Source: Archangium lipolyticum
GTDB lineage: Bacteria > Myxococcota > Myxococcia > Myxococcales > Myxococcaceae
Assembly: GCF_024623785.1 (NCBI RefSeq)
Contig: NZ_JANKBZ010000041.1
Location: 35,804 to 99,803 of the forward strand
Direction of reading: 5' to 3'
Length of the DNA stretch: 64,000 nt
This document shows positions 57,079-64,000 of this stretch, piece after piece. Position 1 is the first letter of the stretch, and the number at the start of each line of letters is the position of its first letter. The translations under genes and the position numbers were made by a program. Below the pieces are notes generated by a model. It made no database searches. It saw only the letters and a list, made by a program, of their open reading frames with translations, and was not told where the DNA came from.

Positions 57079-58176
57079 TTAGTGGAGCAGGACCTCGGAC
57101 CTCGTCTCCGCCATGGCTCGCACCTGCTGGATGAGCACCCGGTTGAATTTCTCCGGCTCCTCGAACTGCGGTGTGTGTCCGGAGTGCTCGAACCACAGCA
57201 GCGTCTTGCTCGGGGCCTCCAGCTGCTCCAGATAGCGCGCGGCGATCTCCGAGGGCGTCACGTAGTCCTCGCGCCCGAGCAGGAACCACACCGGCACCTC
57301 CAGCCGCGGCACCTGCGCCGCCAGGTCCAGCCCCGCCAGCTGCGGGTACACCAGCGGGAACGTGTCCTTCAATCCCAGGAACAGGCGCACCTTGTCCCGC
57401 AGCGAGTACTCGGGCGCCTTGAGGATGGAGGAGAGCAGCTCGGGGACGATGCTCCGGCGGCCCGCGTGGCGGCTCGCGAGCGACATGAGCGTCATGTACC
57501 GCTTCGCCATGTCCGGCCCCGTGTACGGCGGCGGACCGATGCGCGCCAGCTTCGCGAGCGCCTGGTTGTCGTCGTACCTCATCGCCAGCTCGTACGCGCG
57601 CAGGTGGCTGAGGGTGTCGTTCTCCAGGAAGTTCACCTGCTGGCCCGTGCCCACGTAGGCGTGGATGCGCTCGGGGCGGCGTTGCGCCAGCAGCACCCCG
57701 AGGATGCTCCCCCACGAGTGGCCCACGAGGAATACCTTGTCCTGGGTGAAGCGCGTGGTCAGCAGCTCGATCAGCTCGCTCGCGTCGGAGACGAACTGGT
57801 CCAGCGTGAGTGCGTCCCGGTCCTTCAGCGCGGTATAGGACTTGGCCGCGCCGCGCTGGTCCCACTGCACCACCACGAAGTGCTCCTCCAACTCCGCGTT
57901 GAAGTGGCGCACCCAGGCCATCTCGGAGCCTCCCGGGCCTCCCGACAGGAAGAGCAGCAGCGGGTTGTGGATGCTCCGCCCCCGCATCAACACCCACTGT
58001 TCCACGCCCCCGAGCCGCACCGGCTCCAGCGAGGCGATGCCGTCGGACAGCTCCCCGCCCCGTCCATCCTGGATGGGGGGCGTGGAGCCCTGGCTGCTCC
58101 ACAGCCGGGCGCCCAGGGCCATGAGTGGAAGCCCCACTCCCACCCCCGTGAGGATGCGTCGGGTCGAACGTTCCAT
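57079..58176 (-). CDS. Alpha/beta hydrolase, proline iminopeptidase-like
   Basis: The ATG at 58176 follows GGAGGAG and gives 365 residues; a start seven codons upstream is weaker. A hydrophobic leader (ILTGVGVGLPLMALGARLW) anchors or exports it. FLSGGPGGSEM forms the oxyanion hole region, WDQRGAAKS follows, the nucleophile elbow is GHSWGS, and FEHSGHTPQFE near the end supplies the catalytic His. GGPGG plus GHSWGS is typical of the S33/prolyl aminopeptidase subgroup. Substrate is unknown. It converges on the endonuclease V gene across a repeat. Confidence 0.85.
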   Translation of the reverse strand: MERSTRRILTGVGVGLPLMALGARLWSSQGSTPPIQDGRGGELSDGIASLEPVRLGGVEQWVLMRGRSIHNPLLLFLSGGPGGSEMAWVRHFNAELEEHFVVVQWDQRGAAKSYTALKDRDALTLDQFVSDASELIELLTTRFTQDKVFLVGHSWGSILGVLLAQRRPERIHAYVGTGQQVNFLENDTLSHLRAYELAMRYDDNQALAKLARIGPPPYTGPDMAKRYMTLMSLASRHAGRRSIVPELLSSILKAPEYSLRDKVRLFLGLKDTFPLVYPQLAGLDLAAQVPRLEVPVWFLLGREDYVTPSEIAARYLEQLEAPSKTLLWFEHSGHTPQFEEPEKFNRVLIQQVRAMAETRSEVLLH

Positions 58177-58313
58177 GCCACTCCTCCTCGCCCCCAAAGC
58201 TAGTCACGCGGTGGCACGTTCCAGGCCGCTGGTGGCTCGCACCTTGGGCAGGCGGCTGGGGGGCGACACCCGCCCCGGGGTTGGCTAGGTTGGGGGCCAG
58301 CCCGAGTCCCGCC

Positions 58314-58901
58314 ATGCCCTCTCCCGCCATCGTCCATGAAATCGAGCAGCGGATGCGTGCGATCCCCGAGGGGGGAACCGTTCGCGGCCTCATCTTCAAC
58401 GCCGTCTTCAAGCTGGTGGACCAGCACCTGGGAGAGAAGGTGGCGACGGAGCTACGCGCCACTGTCGCGAAGAAGCCGCTGGTGGACTTCTTTTCCTATC
58501 CAGCCCGAGACTTCCTCAAGGTGCTCTACGGCGCGGGCGAGCTGCTCGCCCCCCACTACGGTTCCATGGAGGCCGCCCTCCGGGCCTTTGGCGCGGCGGG
58601 GATCGGCGGGTTCTTCCAGTCCAGCGTGGGCAAGACGCTCACCCACATCATTGGAAAGGGAGACCCCAAGCGGCTCCTGTCCAGCTCACCCACCGCCTAC
58701 GGCACCGCGGTGAGCTACGGGCACCGGGAGTACACCTCGCTGGGCGAGCGCCGCGTGCGCCTGCACTTCCGTGGTGACGCGCAGCCGGTGGAGTACCACC
58801 AGGGCCTGTTGGAGGAGGCCCTCCGGGTCGTGGGGTGCCCGGGACGTGTGGAGGTCAAGAGGCTCGGTCTCGACGAGGCCGAGTACCTCATCGAGTGGTG
58901 A
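58314..58901 (+). CDS. DUF2378 (TIGR02265)-type protein
   Basis: The 195-residue cytosolic protein contains RGLIFNAVFKLV, KPLVDFFSYPARDFLKVLYGAGELL, AAGIGGFFQSSVGKTL and a C-terminal YHQGLLEEALRVVG segment. This pattern belongs to the DUF2378 family, a large paralogous set in myxobacteria. The fold is predicted to be mixed alpha/beta and related by shape to heme-NO-binding-like domains, but no heme histidine can be assigned here. The ATG at 58314 is preferred over one 11 codons earlier. Function is unknown. Confidence 0.75.
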   Translation: MPSPAIVHEIEQRMRAIPEGGTVRGLIFNAVFKLVDQHLGEKVATELRATVAKKPLVDFFSYPARDFLKVLYGAGELLAPHYGSMEAALRAFGAAGIGGFFQSSVGKTLTHIIGKGDPKRLLSSSPTAYGTAVSYGHREYTSLGERRVRLHFRGDAQPVEYHQGLLEEALRVVGCPGRVEVKRLGLDEAEYLIEW

Positions 58902-58921
58902 GTCCCACCAGCGGACCTCGC

Positions 58922-60727
58922 TCAGGAGGACGCGGAGAGCAGCACGGCGAGCAGGCTCACCAGACTCTCGCCGGCGATGAGCCCCGAGGCCAGTGGCACC
59001 GTGGCCGCGTTCGCGAGGGTGGGCCTGTAGCGGGCCAGGAGCGCCGCGGCCAGCGAGCCCAGGAAGATGGACAGGGACACCGAGGCGGGCAGCGCGAAGG
59101 CAAGCCCCAGGGCGATGGGGGAGGGGACGAAGCGCCGCACCGGCTCGGGAGCGAAGCGCTCCAGGAGGACGAGCACCACGCCCGCGAGTCCTCCGAGGAG
59201 CGCCCCCCAGCGCGCCGCCTCGGAGAGACTTCCGAGCCCCGTGGAGAGCACGCGGGCCACACCGGCGACGAAGAAGCCAGCGGGAGCGGGGAAGCGCGTC
59301 TCGGAGATGGCGGAGGTGTCCGGCACCAGCAGGAAGAAGACGGGGACGATGAGGGCCGAGCCGACGAGGCAGCCCCAGAGCTGGGCGAGGAAGGTCTGCC
59401 GGGGAGGGACGCCGAGCAGGTACCCGGCCTTCACGTCGGTGAGCAGGTCCGCGCTGGAGGAGGCGATGTTGCCGGAGAGGCTGGAGGCCATGGCATTGGC
59501 CACGGTGTTGCCCGGCAGGAGCACCCCGAAGACGAGCTGGGCCAGCTGACCGAGCGGGCCGGTGGGGGTGATGTCCGTCTCACCCGTGGCGCGGCAGGCC
59601 ACGGCGGCGAGCGCGAAGGAGAGCAGCACGCCCAGAGCGCCGAGGGGCCAGGGAATCTCGAAGGTCACCGTGCCCACGGCCACGAGCCCCAGCGAGAACA
59701 CGGCCGTCGCGGCGAGGAACCAGGAGCGAGGGACCTCCGACGCATCGGGCAGCGAGTCCCCGGAGGGGCGCGAGCCGAGCAATGCGCCGAGCGTGCGGCG
59801 CAGGAGCCCGCGCTGGAGGGCCAGGTGGGTGAAGGAGGCGCTCGTCACCAGCGCGGCGCCCGGCCACATGCTCCACTCGAGCACGCCGAAGAAACCCGGC
59901 TGGGCGATCATCCCGCGTCCGAGCAACCAGGGCGCGAGAGCGCCGAAGCACACGAGCGAGCCGAGCAGCAGCGACATCCCGACACGCAGCCCCACGAGCG
60001 CACCGGTGCCCAGCGGCAGGAGCGTGAGGTCGAGGGCGAAGGACAGGCTCTCCAGCGGCACGCCGAGCAGGACACCGGGCAATGCGAGCGCGGCGGGGAG
60101 CCACTGGAGCCCATCGCGAGCGAACGCGAGGAGTCCCGCCCCGAGCGCCCCGACCCCGAGTGCCCGAGCGCCGCGCCGGCCCGACTCATCTCCGGCGTGG
60201 AGCGAACGCGCCACGGAGGCGGCGGCGAGACCGGAGGGGAAGGGGAGGGGCTCGCGGCGGATGAAGGCGCGCTGCAGGGGCAGGGCGAGGACGACGCCGA
60301 GCGCGGAGCCGAGCAGCGTCCACAGCAGGAGGGCCCAGAGGGGAGGGTGGTGGCCGGAGAGCAGCAGGTAGCCGACGCTCGCGGTGACGATGGTGCCGCC
60401 AGTGGAGTAGCCCGCGGAGGAGGCGGCGGACTGCATGGCGCTCGTCTCCTGGAGGCTGAGCCTGGGCCCGAAGAGGGAGGCGCTCAGCTTCATGAGGGCG
60501 CCCTGCGCGCCGAGCCCGACGACACAGGCGATGAGGGCGGCGGGGAAGGCGAGGCCCGTCTTCAATCCCACGTAGAGATTGGACAGGCACATGAGCGCGC
60601 CGATGAGGCTGCCGAGTGCCAGTGCGCGCAACGTGAGGGCCGAGGGGACGGCTCCGGCTGGGAGTGTACCCGCTTCGGTGGCGACGGAAGTCGCCTCGGC
60701 CTCGTCTCTGGCTGCGCCCGACGACAT
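58922..60727 (-). CDS. OPT-family oligopeptide/metal-chelate transporter
   Basis: The 601-residue membrane protein has about 15 hydrophobic helices. NLYVGLKTGLAFPAAL early, SLQETSAMQSAASSAGYSTGG, and FVPSPIALGLAFALPASVSLSIFLGS near the end are OPT/YSL signatures. OPT carriers import peptides or metal chelates with protons. The start at 60727 is preferred because a 20-residue extension is arginine-rich and lacks signals. It converges on the DUF2378 gene with a 20-base gap; a short stem TGGTG/CACCA spans that gap. Confidence 0.9.
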   Translation of the reverse strand: MSSGAARDEAEATSVATEAGTLPAGAVPSALTLRALALGSLIGALMCLSNLYVGLKTGLAFPAALIACVVGLGAQGALMKLSASLFGPRLSLQETSAMQSAASSAGYSTGGTIVTASVGYLLLSGHHPPLWALLLWTLLGSALGVVLALPLQRAFIRREPLPFPSGLAAASVARSLHAGDESGRRGARALGVGALGAGLLAFARDGLQWLPAALALPGVLLGVPLESLSFALDLTLLPLGTGALVGLRVGMSLLLGSLVCFGALAPWLLGRGMIAQPGFFGVLEWSMWPGAALVTSASFTHLALQRGLLRRTLGALLGSRPSGDSLPDASEVPRSWFLAATAVFSLGLVAVGTVTFEIPWPLGALGVLLSFALAAVACRATGETDITPTGPLGQLAQLVFGVLLPGNTVANAMASSLSGNIASSSADLLTDVKAGYLLGVPPRQTFLAQLWGCLVGSALIVPVFFLLVPDTSAISETRFPAPAGFFVAGVARVLSTGLGSLSEAARWGALLGGLAGVVLVLLERFAPEPVRRFVPSPIALGLAFALPASVSLSIFLGSLAAALLARYRPTLANAATVPLASGLIAGESLVSLLAVLLSASS

Positions 60728-60846
60728 GGCCGCCAGGATACTTCGAGAGGGGCTTCTCGCACTGCCCCCCACGGTGCAATGGGGCACCTGGGGGGCAGGC
60801 GGGCGGGCGGTGCTTCAGGAACCGCGGGGTTCCAAAGGCACGGGTG

Positions 60847-61248
60847 TCAATACACGCGCTTCAGCGTCCAGGTATTGGGATTGAGACTCGATACGGGCGA
60901 AGACCGGCATGCGCTGCTGAAGTAATAGGAGACCTGGGACCATCCCGGCGGAGGGTACGTGGTATGGCAGGCGTTGACGGTCGAGCCCACCGGGAGAGTG
61001 GTGAGTTGCTGAATCTTTTTGGTATTCGGATCAAGGGTGGAGCCGCAGCTCGACGAGTTCCACCATTGAATGTCTACCCAGCCGCTCGGGGTCAGCGCAC
61101 TCGAACAGATCGTGGCGGTAGTTGCCACCAGGCCTTCAATGTCTCCGCTGGGCTTCTGCTCTGCTGATGCCAGCGACGAAATGGGCAGAACCGCCACCGT
61201 TCCTACCGCAACCAACGCCAGAGTAGCCTTACCGAAAATATTTGTCAT
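60847..61248 (-). CDS. Small secreted protein with four cysteines
   Basis: The 133-residue product has a clear signal peptide that should be cut after LASA near residue 29. The mature region is rich in Ser, Thr and Trp and has four cysteines (TICSS, SSSCGS, NACHT, SACRSS), likely two disulfides. Two halves look loosely similar: WVDIQWWNSSSCGSTLDPNTKKI versus WSQVSYYFSSACRSS followed by LNPNTWTL. It may be a duplicated small domain. No family is recognised. It stands alone between the OPT gene and the gene at 61399. Confidence 0.6.
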   Translation of the reverse strand: MTNIFGKATLALVAVGTVAVLPISSLASAEQKPSGDIEGLVATTATICSSALTPSGWVDIQWWNSSSCGSTLDPNTKKIQQLTTLPVGSTVNACHTTYPPPGWSQVSYYFSSACRSSPVSSLNPNTWTLKRVY

Positions 61249-61398
61249 GATTGAAGAGTCTTCTCGCGGGTTTGGCGACCTCACCCCGTTCTGGGATGAG
61301 AGCAACCGGCTTCACTACTAGCACTCAGAGTGAAATGAAGCCAGCGTTGTGTCGCGAAACCGGGGCAGGTTCACTCCTGCAAGACTGGCCTCGAGCCC

Positions 61399-62151
61399 TC
61401 AGCGCGCCTCTCCTCCTCCATCCACGCTCGTCGGCACCGGGCGGGGCTTGGCCACGGGCAGCAGGCACTTGCCGTCGTAGGAGACGGTCTGTGGTGGGCA
61501 ATTCGGTGGTGCGTGCTCGGTGGCTATCCAGCACACGCCCGAGATCTCGCGCTCCAGGCCCGCATCACAGGGCGCATGCTTCTGGTTTTTTCGCGGGCGA
61601 GGTGCCTCGCCAGACCGGACTGGCACGGGGTCCACGTTGACGTCCGTGGTCCACACCTCCTCCGAGGACTCCTCTTGCATCCGTACCTCGGCAACAGGTG
61701 CCAACGTCGCTGACAGCAGCGCCACCCCGAGTATGGTGGCACCCGACAGCGCCAGTCCCAGGCGCCACCACGGGCGAGGCTCGTTGGCCGCGTGGAGGGC
61801 GTGGTCCATGCGCCCCACTGCCCCGCGCACCTCTTCGAAGGTGCACACCAGGGCTTCCACCGAGTGCTCGTCGGAGGCCACGGACTTCGGGGGCTCCTCT
61901 GCCTTCATGGCGACATAGCCATCCGAGGCCGAGGAAACGAGGCGCACCTGCCAGTCGGTCAACTGCCCCGAGCCCTTCTCGTCCCCGGCGGCGGGCTTGA
62001 ACACCAGGGCCGTCTCTCCGTTCGCCTCGTGCGTGGCCCGGTAGAGTTCTCCCAGACTGTAATCGTCCTGCGGCACCTGCTCGTGGAGTTGATACGGCCC
62101 TACCTGCCCCACTTCCTCCCCGCTCGACTCGGACTTCTTCCCCTCGTCCAT
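61399..62151 (-). CDS. Membrane protein with kinase N-lobe-like start
   Basis: The ATG at 62151 has AAGGAGC upstream and gives 250 residues. Residues about 17-85 (VGPYQLHEQVPQDDYSLGELYRATHE, then ALVFKP and VRLVSSA) resemble the N-lobe of a Pkn2-type kinase, but the glycine loop and catalytic loop are missing, so it cannot be an active kinase. One membrane helix lies at about 130-153. The outer C-terminal part has four cysteines (APCDAG, GVCWIA, PNCPP, GKCLLP), a common tail in myxobacterial kinases. It may be a decoy, a sensor partner or a decayed kinase. Confidence 0.55.
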   Translation of the reverse strand: MDEGKKSESSGEEVGQVGPYQLHEQVPQDDYSLGELYRATHEANGETALVFKPAAGDEKGSGQLTDWQVRLVSSASDGYVAMKAEEPPKSVASDEHSVEALVCTFEEVRGAVGRMDHALHAANEPRPWWRLGLALSGATILGVALLSATLAPVAEVRMQEESSEEVWTTDVNVDPVPVRSGEAPRPRKNQKHAPCDAGLEREISGVCWIATEHAPPNCPPQTVSYDGKCLLPVAKPRPVPTSVDGGGEAR

Positions 62152-62649
62152 GCGTGCTCCTTGCCTTTCCGACGTTTCTTGGGAAGTGGTCTGCCAGGAG
62201 GTGACTCCAGGCGTCAACTCCCCTGATATAGGGGGCCTCGGACCCTCTGCTCCATCCTGCCACCCTCAACAGGTCCCCCATCCCTCTTATGCGTCGCATG
62301 CGATGGGCAGCCCATCGTCGTCGCCGGTGGCAGCGGCCAAGTGTTTCTCGACGGTGAGGTCACGGCTACGTGACGCGGGAGGGCGCGGACCGTCTCCTAT
62401 ACGCGAGCCACCTTTAGGCTGAATACCAGCTTGCCCGCTGATGATCTGTCGGAACGAGGCACCGCTCTCCAGTTGGTGGTCTCGTGGTACGCGCTCAGCG
62501 CCTGGGCCTTGTGGTCCGCTTCTTTCCGCCCATGGGCCCGGTGCTCGTACGAAGTGTCTGACACCTTCCCGGCCACCATCAAAAGGGCCCCCGCTGTCTC
62601 ATGCTCTGCTACGGTTCATGGGAATCTGTTGGATACTGGGAGGTTGGTT
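62152..62649. other. Longest gap: no recognised gene
   Basis: In these 498 bases neither strand has an open frame with a convincing start, ribosome site or protein family. A short plus-strand frame near 62300-62380 (reading QPIVVAGGSGQVFLDGEVTA) could be a remnant of a coding sequence but is soon interrupted. The base composition falls towards the AAA gene. It may be decayed DNA next to the IS. Confidence 0.4.
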
Positions 62650-63084
62650 GTGCAACTCGTAACTGCCGAGGTAGGCCCCTTTAAGTCCATCAACGAGCCG
62701 CAGACGGTGCGTATCGAGCCGTCCGTGACTGTGCTCGTTGGGATGAACGAGGCCGGAAAGACGGTGTTTCTACAGGCGCTTGAGAAGTCGGACGGCATCG
62801 CTGATCTCGCCGAGTTCGACCCGGTCGAGGACTATCCACGCAAGGACCTGTCCACCTACCTCAAGCAGCATAAAAGCAATCCAGCCAGGGCGACGAGGCT
62901 CTCGTACCGACTCTCCGAGGAAGAACTGGACGAGCTGAACGGCAACCTGCATACGAACCTGCAGCCGGACTTCGAGTTTTCAGTCACTCACCTGTACAAC
63001 AACACCATTACCGTCGGAATACTGGTTGACGAGGAGCCAGTACTGGCGAGCTTGCGGGAAGAGCCGGGACTTAGAGGGTGTTGA
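62650..63084 (+). pseudogene. AAA/OLD-type ATPase, 5-prime fragment cut by an IS
   Basis: A GTG at 62650 lies six bases after GGGAGG. The frame encodes a SMC/OLD-like ATPase start: VTAEVGPFKSINEPQTVRIEP, then Walker A GMNEAGKT, and about 100 residues of helical insert. It stops at 63084, but the last four codons already lie in IS sequence. No Walker B or signature motif remains. Intact relatives (AAA_15/AAA_23, some with a TOPRIM nuclease) are common in defence loci. The rest of the gene may lie to the right of this window. Confidence 0.65.
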
Positions 63085-64000
63085 ACAGGAGCAATCAAGC
63101 AAGGCGGCGCAGCATGAGTCGTATCATGCCCAGATGGATGAAGGCTTCGGAGGATTCCTCCTTGCGTTCGTAGTCCTTGGACAGGCGCCGCTCCCGATTG
63201 AGCCAGCCAAAGGTACGCTCGACAATCCAGCGCTTGGCCTGAACGACGAAGCCCTTGTCCTTGTCCGAGCGTTTCACCACCTCGAGGGTGATGCCGCTCT
63301 CGTTGGCGACTTTCTCCACCTGCTGTCCCTGGTAGGCCCCGTCCGCCCACGTCTTCTGCAGCGTGGGGTACTCGCGTGCCGCCAGGGGCAGTACCGCCTG
63401 GACTGCATCCCTGTCCTGTACATCCGCCGTTGACATCCACACCAGCAGCACCAGGCCCAACGTATCCACCAGCAGGTGGCGCTTGCGGCCCTTCACCTTC
63501 TTGCCCGCGTCGTAGCCCTTCGTCTCCGCCTCCTCCGTTGTCCTCACGCTCTGGCTGTCCAGGATGCTCGCTGTCGGCTCTTCCTCGTGGCCGGCCTTCT
63601 GGCGCGCCCTCTTTCGCAGCGTGTCATGTACCTGCTTGAGCGTGCCGTTCTTCTTCCACAGGTCGAAGTAGTGGTAGACGAGCTGCCAGTCCGGCAGGTC
63701 GTGCGGCATGTAGCGCCACTGCACTCCCGTGTGAGTGACGTAGAGGATGGCGTTGACCACCTCCCGGCGCGGATGCAACTGCTCCTGGGGCCCGCAGTGG
63801 CTGGCTCGGACAAAGGGCTCTATCAGCGCCCACTGCTCGTCGGTGAGGTCGGTGGGGTACGGCTTCCTCGGGGGCATGGGCAGGTCACTCATACCCCTTG
63901 AGGTAATGACCTGGCCAGGGCGGAACAACTTGCGCGGTCAGGTGCCCGGCATTACCTCTCTGGTGGACAGGCAGGAGGTGAAGCCGAGCTGGAGAGCAGA
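63074..64000. mobile_element. IS5-family insertion sequence, right end outside the window
   Basis: The left edge is placed at about 63074, where the ATPase frame changes to GAGGGTGTTGAACAGG, a sequence typical of IS5-like termini. TTA or TAG just before it could be part of a TNA target duplication. The transposase is read on the minus strand. No inverted copy of the left end is visible up to 64000, so the element probably runs past the edge. Insertion into the ATPase gene is direct evidence of mobility. Confidence 0.65.
63095..63892 (-). CDS. IS5-family DDE transposase
   Basis: The ATG at 63892 follows AAGGGG and gives 265 residues, the usual length. The N-terminal DUF4096-type domain is LTDEQWALIEPFV through VQWRYMPHDLPDWQLVYHYFDLW. 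The DDE_Tnp_1 catalytic residues lie in LDSQSVRT (first Asp), TWADGAYQGQ (second Asp) and RWIVERTFGWLNRERRLSKDYER (Glu in the YREK-like region). The frame is intact, so the copy may still be active. It is encoded opposite to the interrupted ATPase gene. Confidence 0.9.
   Translation of the reverse strand: MSDLPMPPRKPYPTDLTDEQWALIEPFVRASHCGPQEQLHPRREVVNAILYVTHTGVQWRYMPHDLPDWQLVYHYFDLWKKNGTLKQVHDTLRKRARQKAGHEEEPTASILDSQSVRTTEEAETKGYDAGKKVKGRKRHLLVDTLGLVLLVWMSTADVQDRDAVQAVLPLAAREYPTLQKTWADGAYQGQQVEKVANESGITLEVVKRSDKDKGFVVQAKRWIVERTFGWLNRERRLSKDYERKEESSEAFIHLGMIRLMLRRLA

Noticed and set aside
63893..64000. The right inverted repeat of the IS.
   Set aside because: No sequence complementary to the left end GAGGGTGTTGAACAGG is found before the window ends.

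Overview
The window is high-GC DNA with long uninterrupted genes, many lipoproteins, eukaryotic-type Ser/Thr kinases and a PP2C phosphatase. It also carries families found mainly in myxobacteria: a DUF2381-type protein beside a kinase, a DUF2378-type protein, SitA-like lipoprotein toxins and tandem lspA genes. This points to a myxobacterium (Myxococcota), probably of the Cystobacterineae (Archangium/Cystobacter/Myxococcus relatives). That placement is an inference from gene content. I saw no rRNA, tRNA or CRISPR array.

Layout. 0-4 kb: metallophosphoesterase, a secreted amidase with an added lysozyme-like region, and a TolB-like propeller lipoprotein. 4-5.2 kb: an isolated two-gene cassette (PD-(D/E)XK-like nuclease plus TOPRIM-like protein) behind its own promoter/operator; this is the best candidate here for an undescribed, possibly defensive, system. 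5.2-10.5 kb: lipoprotein, glycine/proline-rich surface protein, zinc-binding membrane protein, DsbA-like oxidoreductase, RimK-type ligase. 10.6-17.4 kb: an FHA-sigma54 activator followed by a tight six-gene run of TadE/TadG-like pseudopilin proteins, secreted proteins and a class A beta-lactamase-like serine hydrolase. 17.5-25.5 kb: ileS, tandem lspA genes and lgt (lipoprotein maturation), with a divergently placed Mut7-C nuclease gene and a small membrane protein gene between ileS and lspA.

25.5-32.3 kb: KdsC-like phosphatase, three small or TPR lipoprotein genes, then a SitA-like lipoprotein toxin coupled to an SMI1/KNR4-type immunity gene, and two HEAT-repeat proteins. 32.5-35.1 kb: hemL overlapping a membrane Ser/Thr kinase. 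35.4-41.8 kb: an RsbR-RsbS-RsbT stressosome operon that continues into an RsbX-like phosphatase and two hybrid histidine kinases, so its output is probably two-component signalling rather than SigB. 41.8-50.8 kb: housekeeping and metabolic genes (class I fumarase, C69 peptidase, PP2C, Bcr/CflA transporter, FdhF/YdeP oxidoreductase).

50.9-64 kb is the accessory end: a second toxin-immunity pair, a kinase plus DUF2381 pair with an embedded lipoprotein-like start, endonuclease V, an alpha/beta hydrolase, a DUF2378 protein, an OPT transporter, a small secreted protein, a kinase-lobe-like membrane protein, and an AAA ATPase gene cut by an IS5-family element that runs off the right edge. A palindromic intergenic repeat occurs four times; one copy supplies the stop codon of the endonuclease V gene. 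The only gap above 300 bases is 62152-62649, where I recognise nothing.
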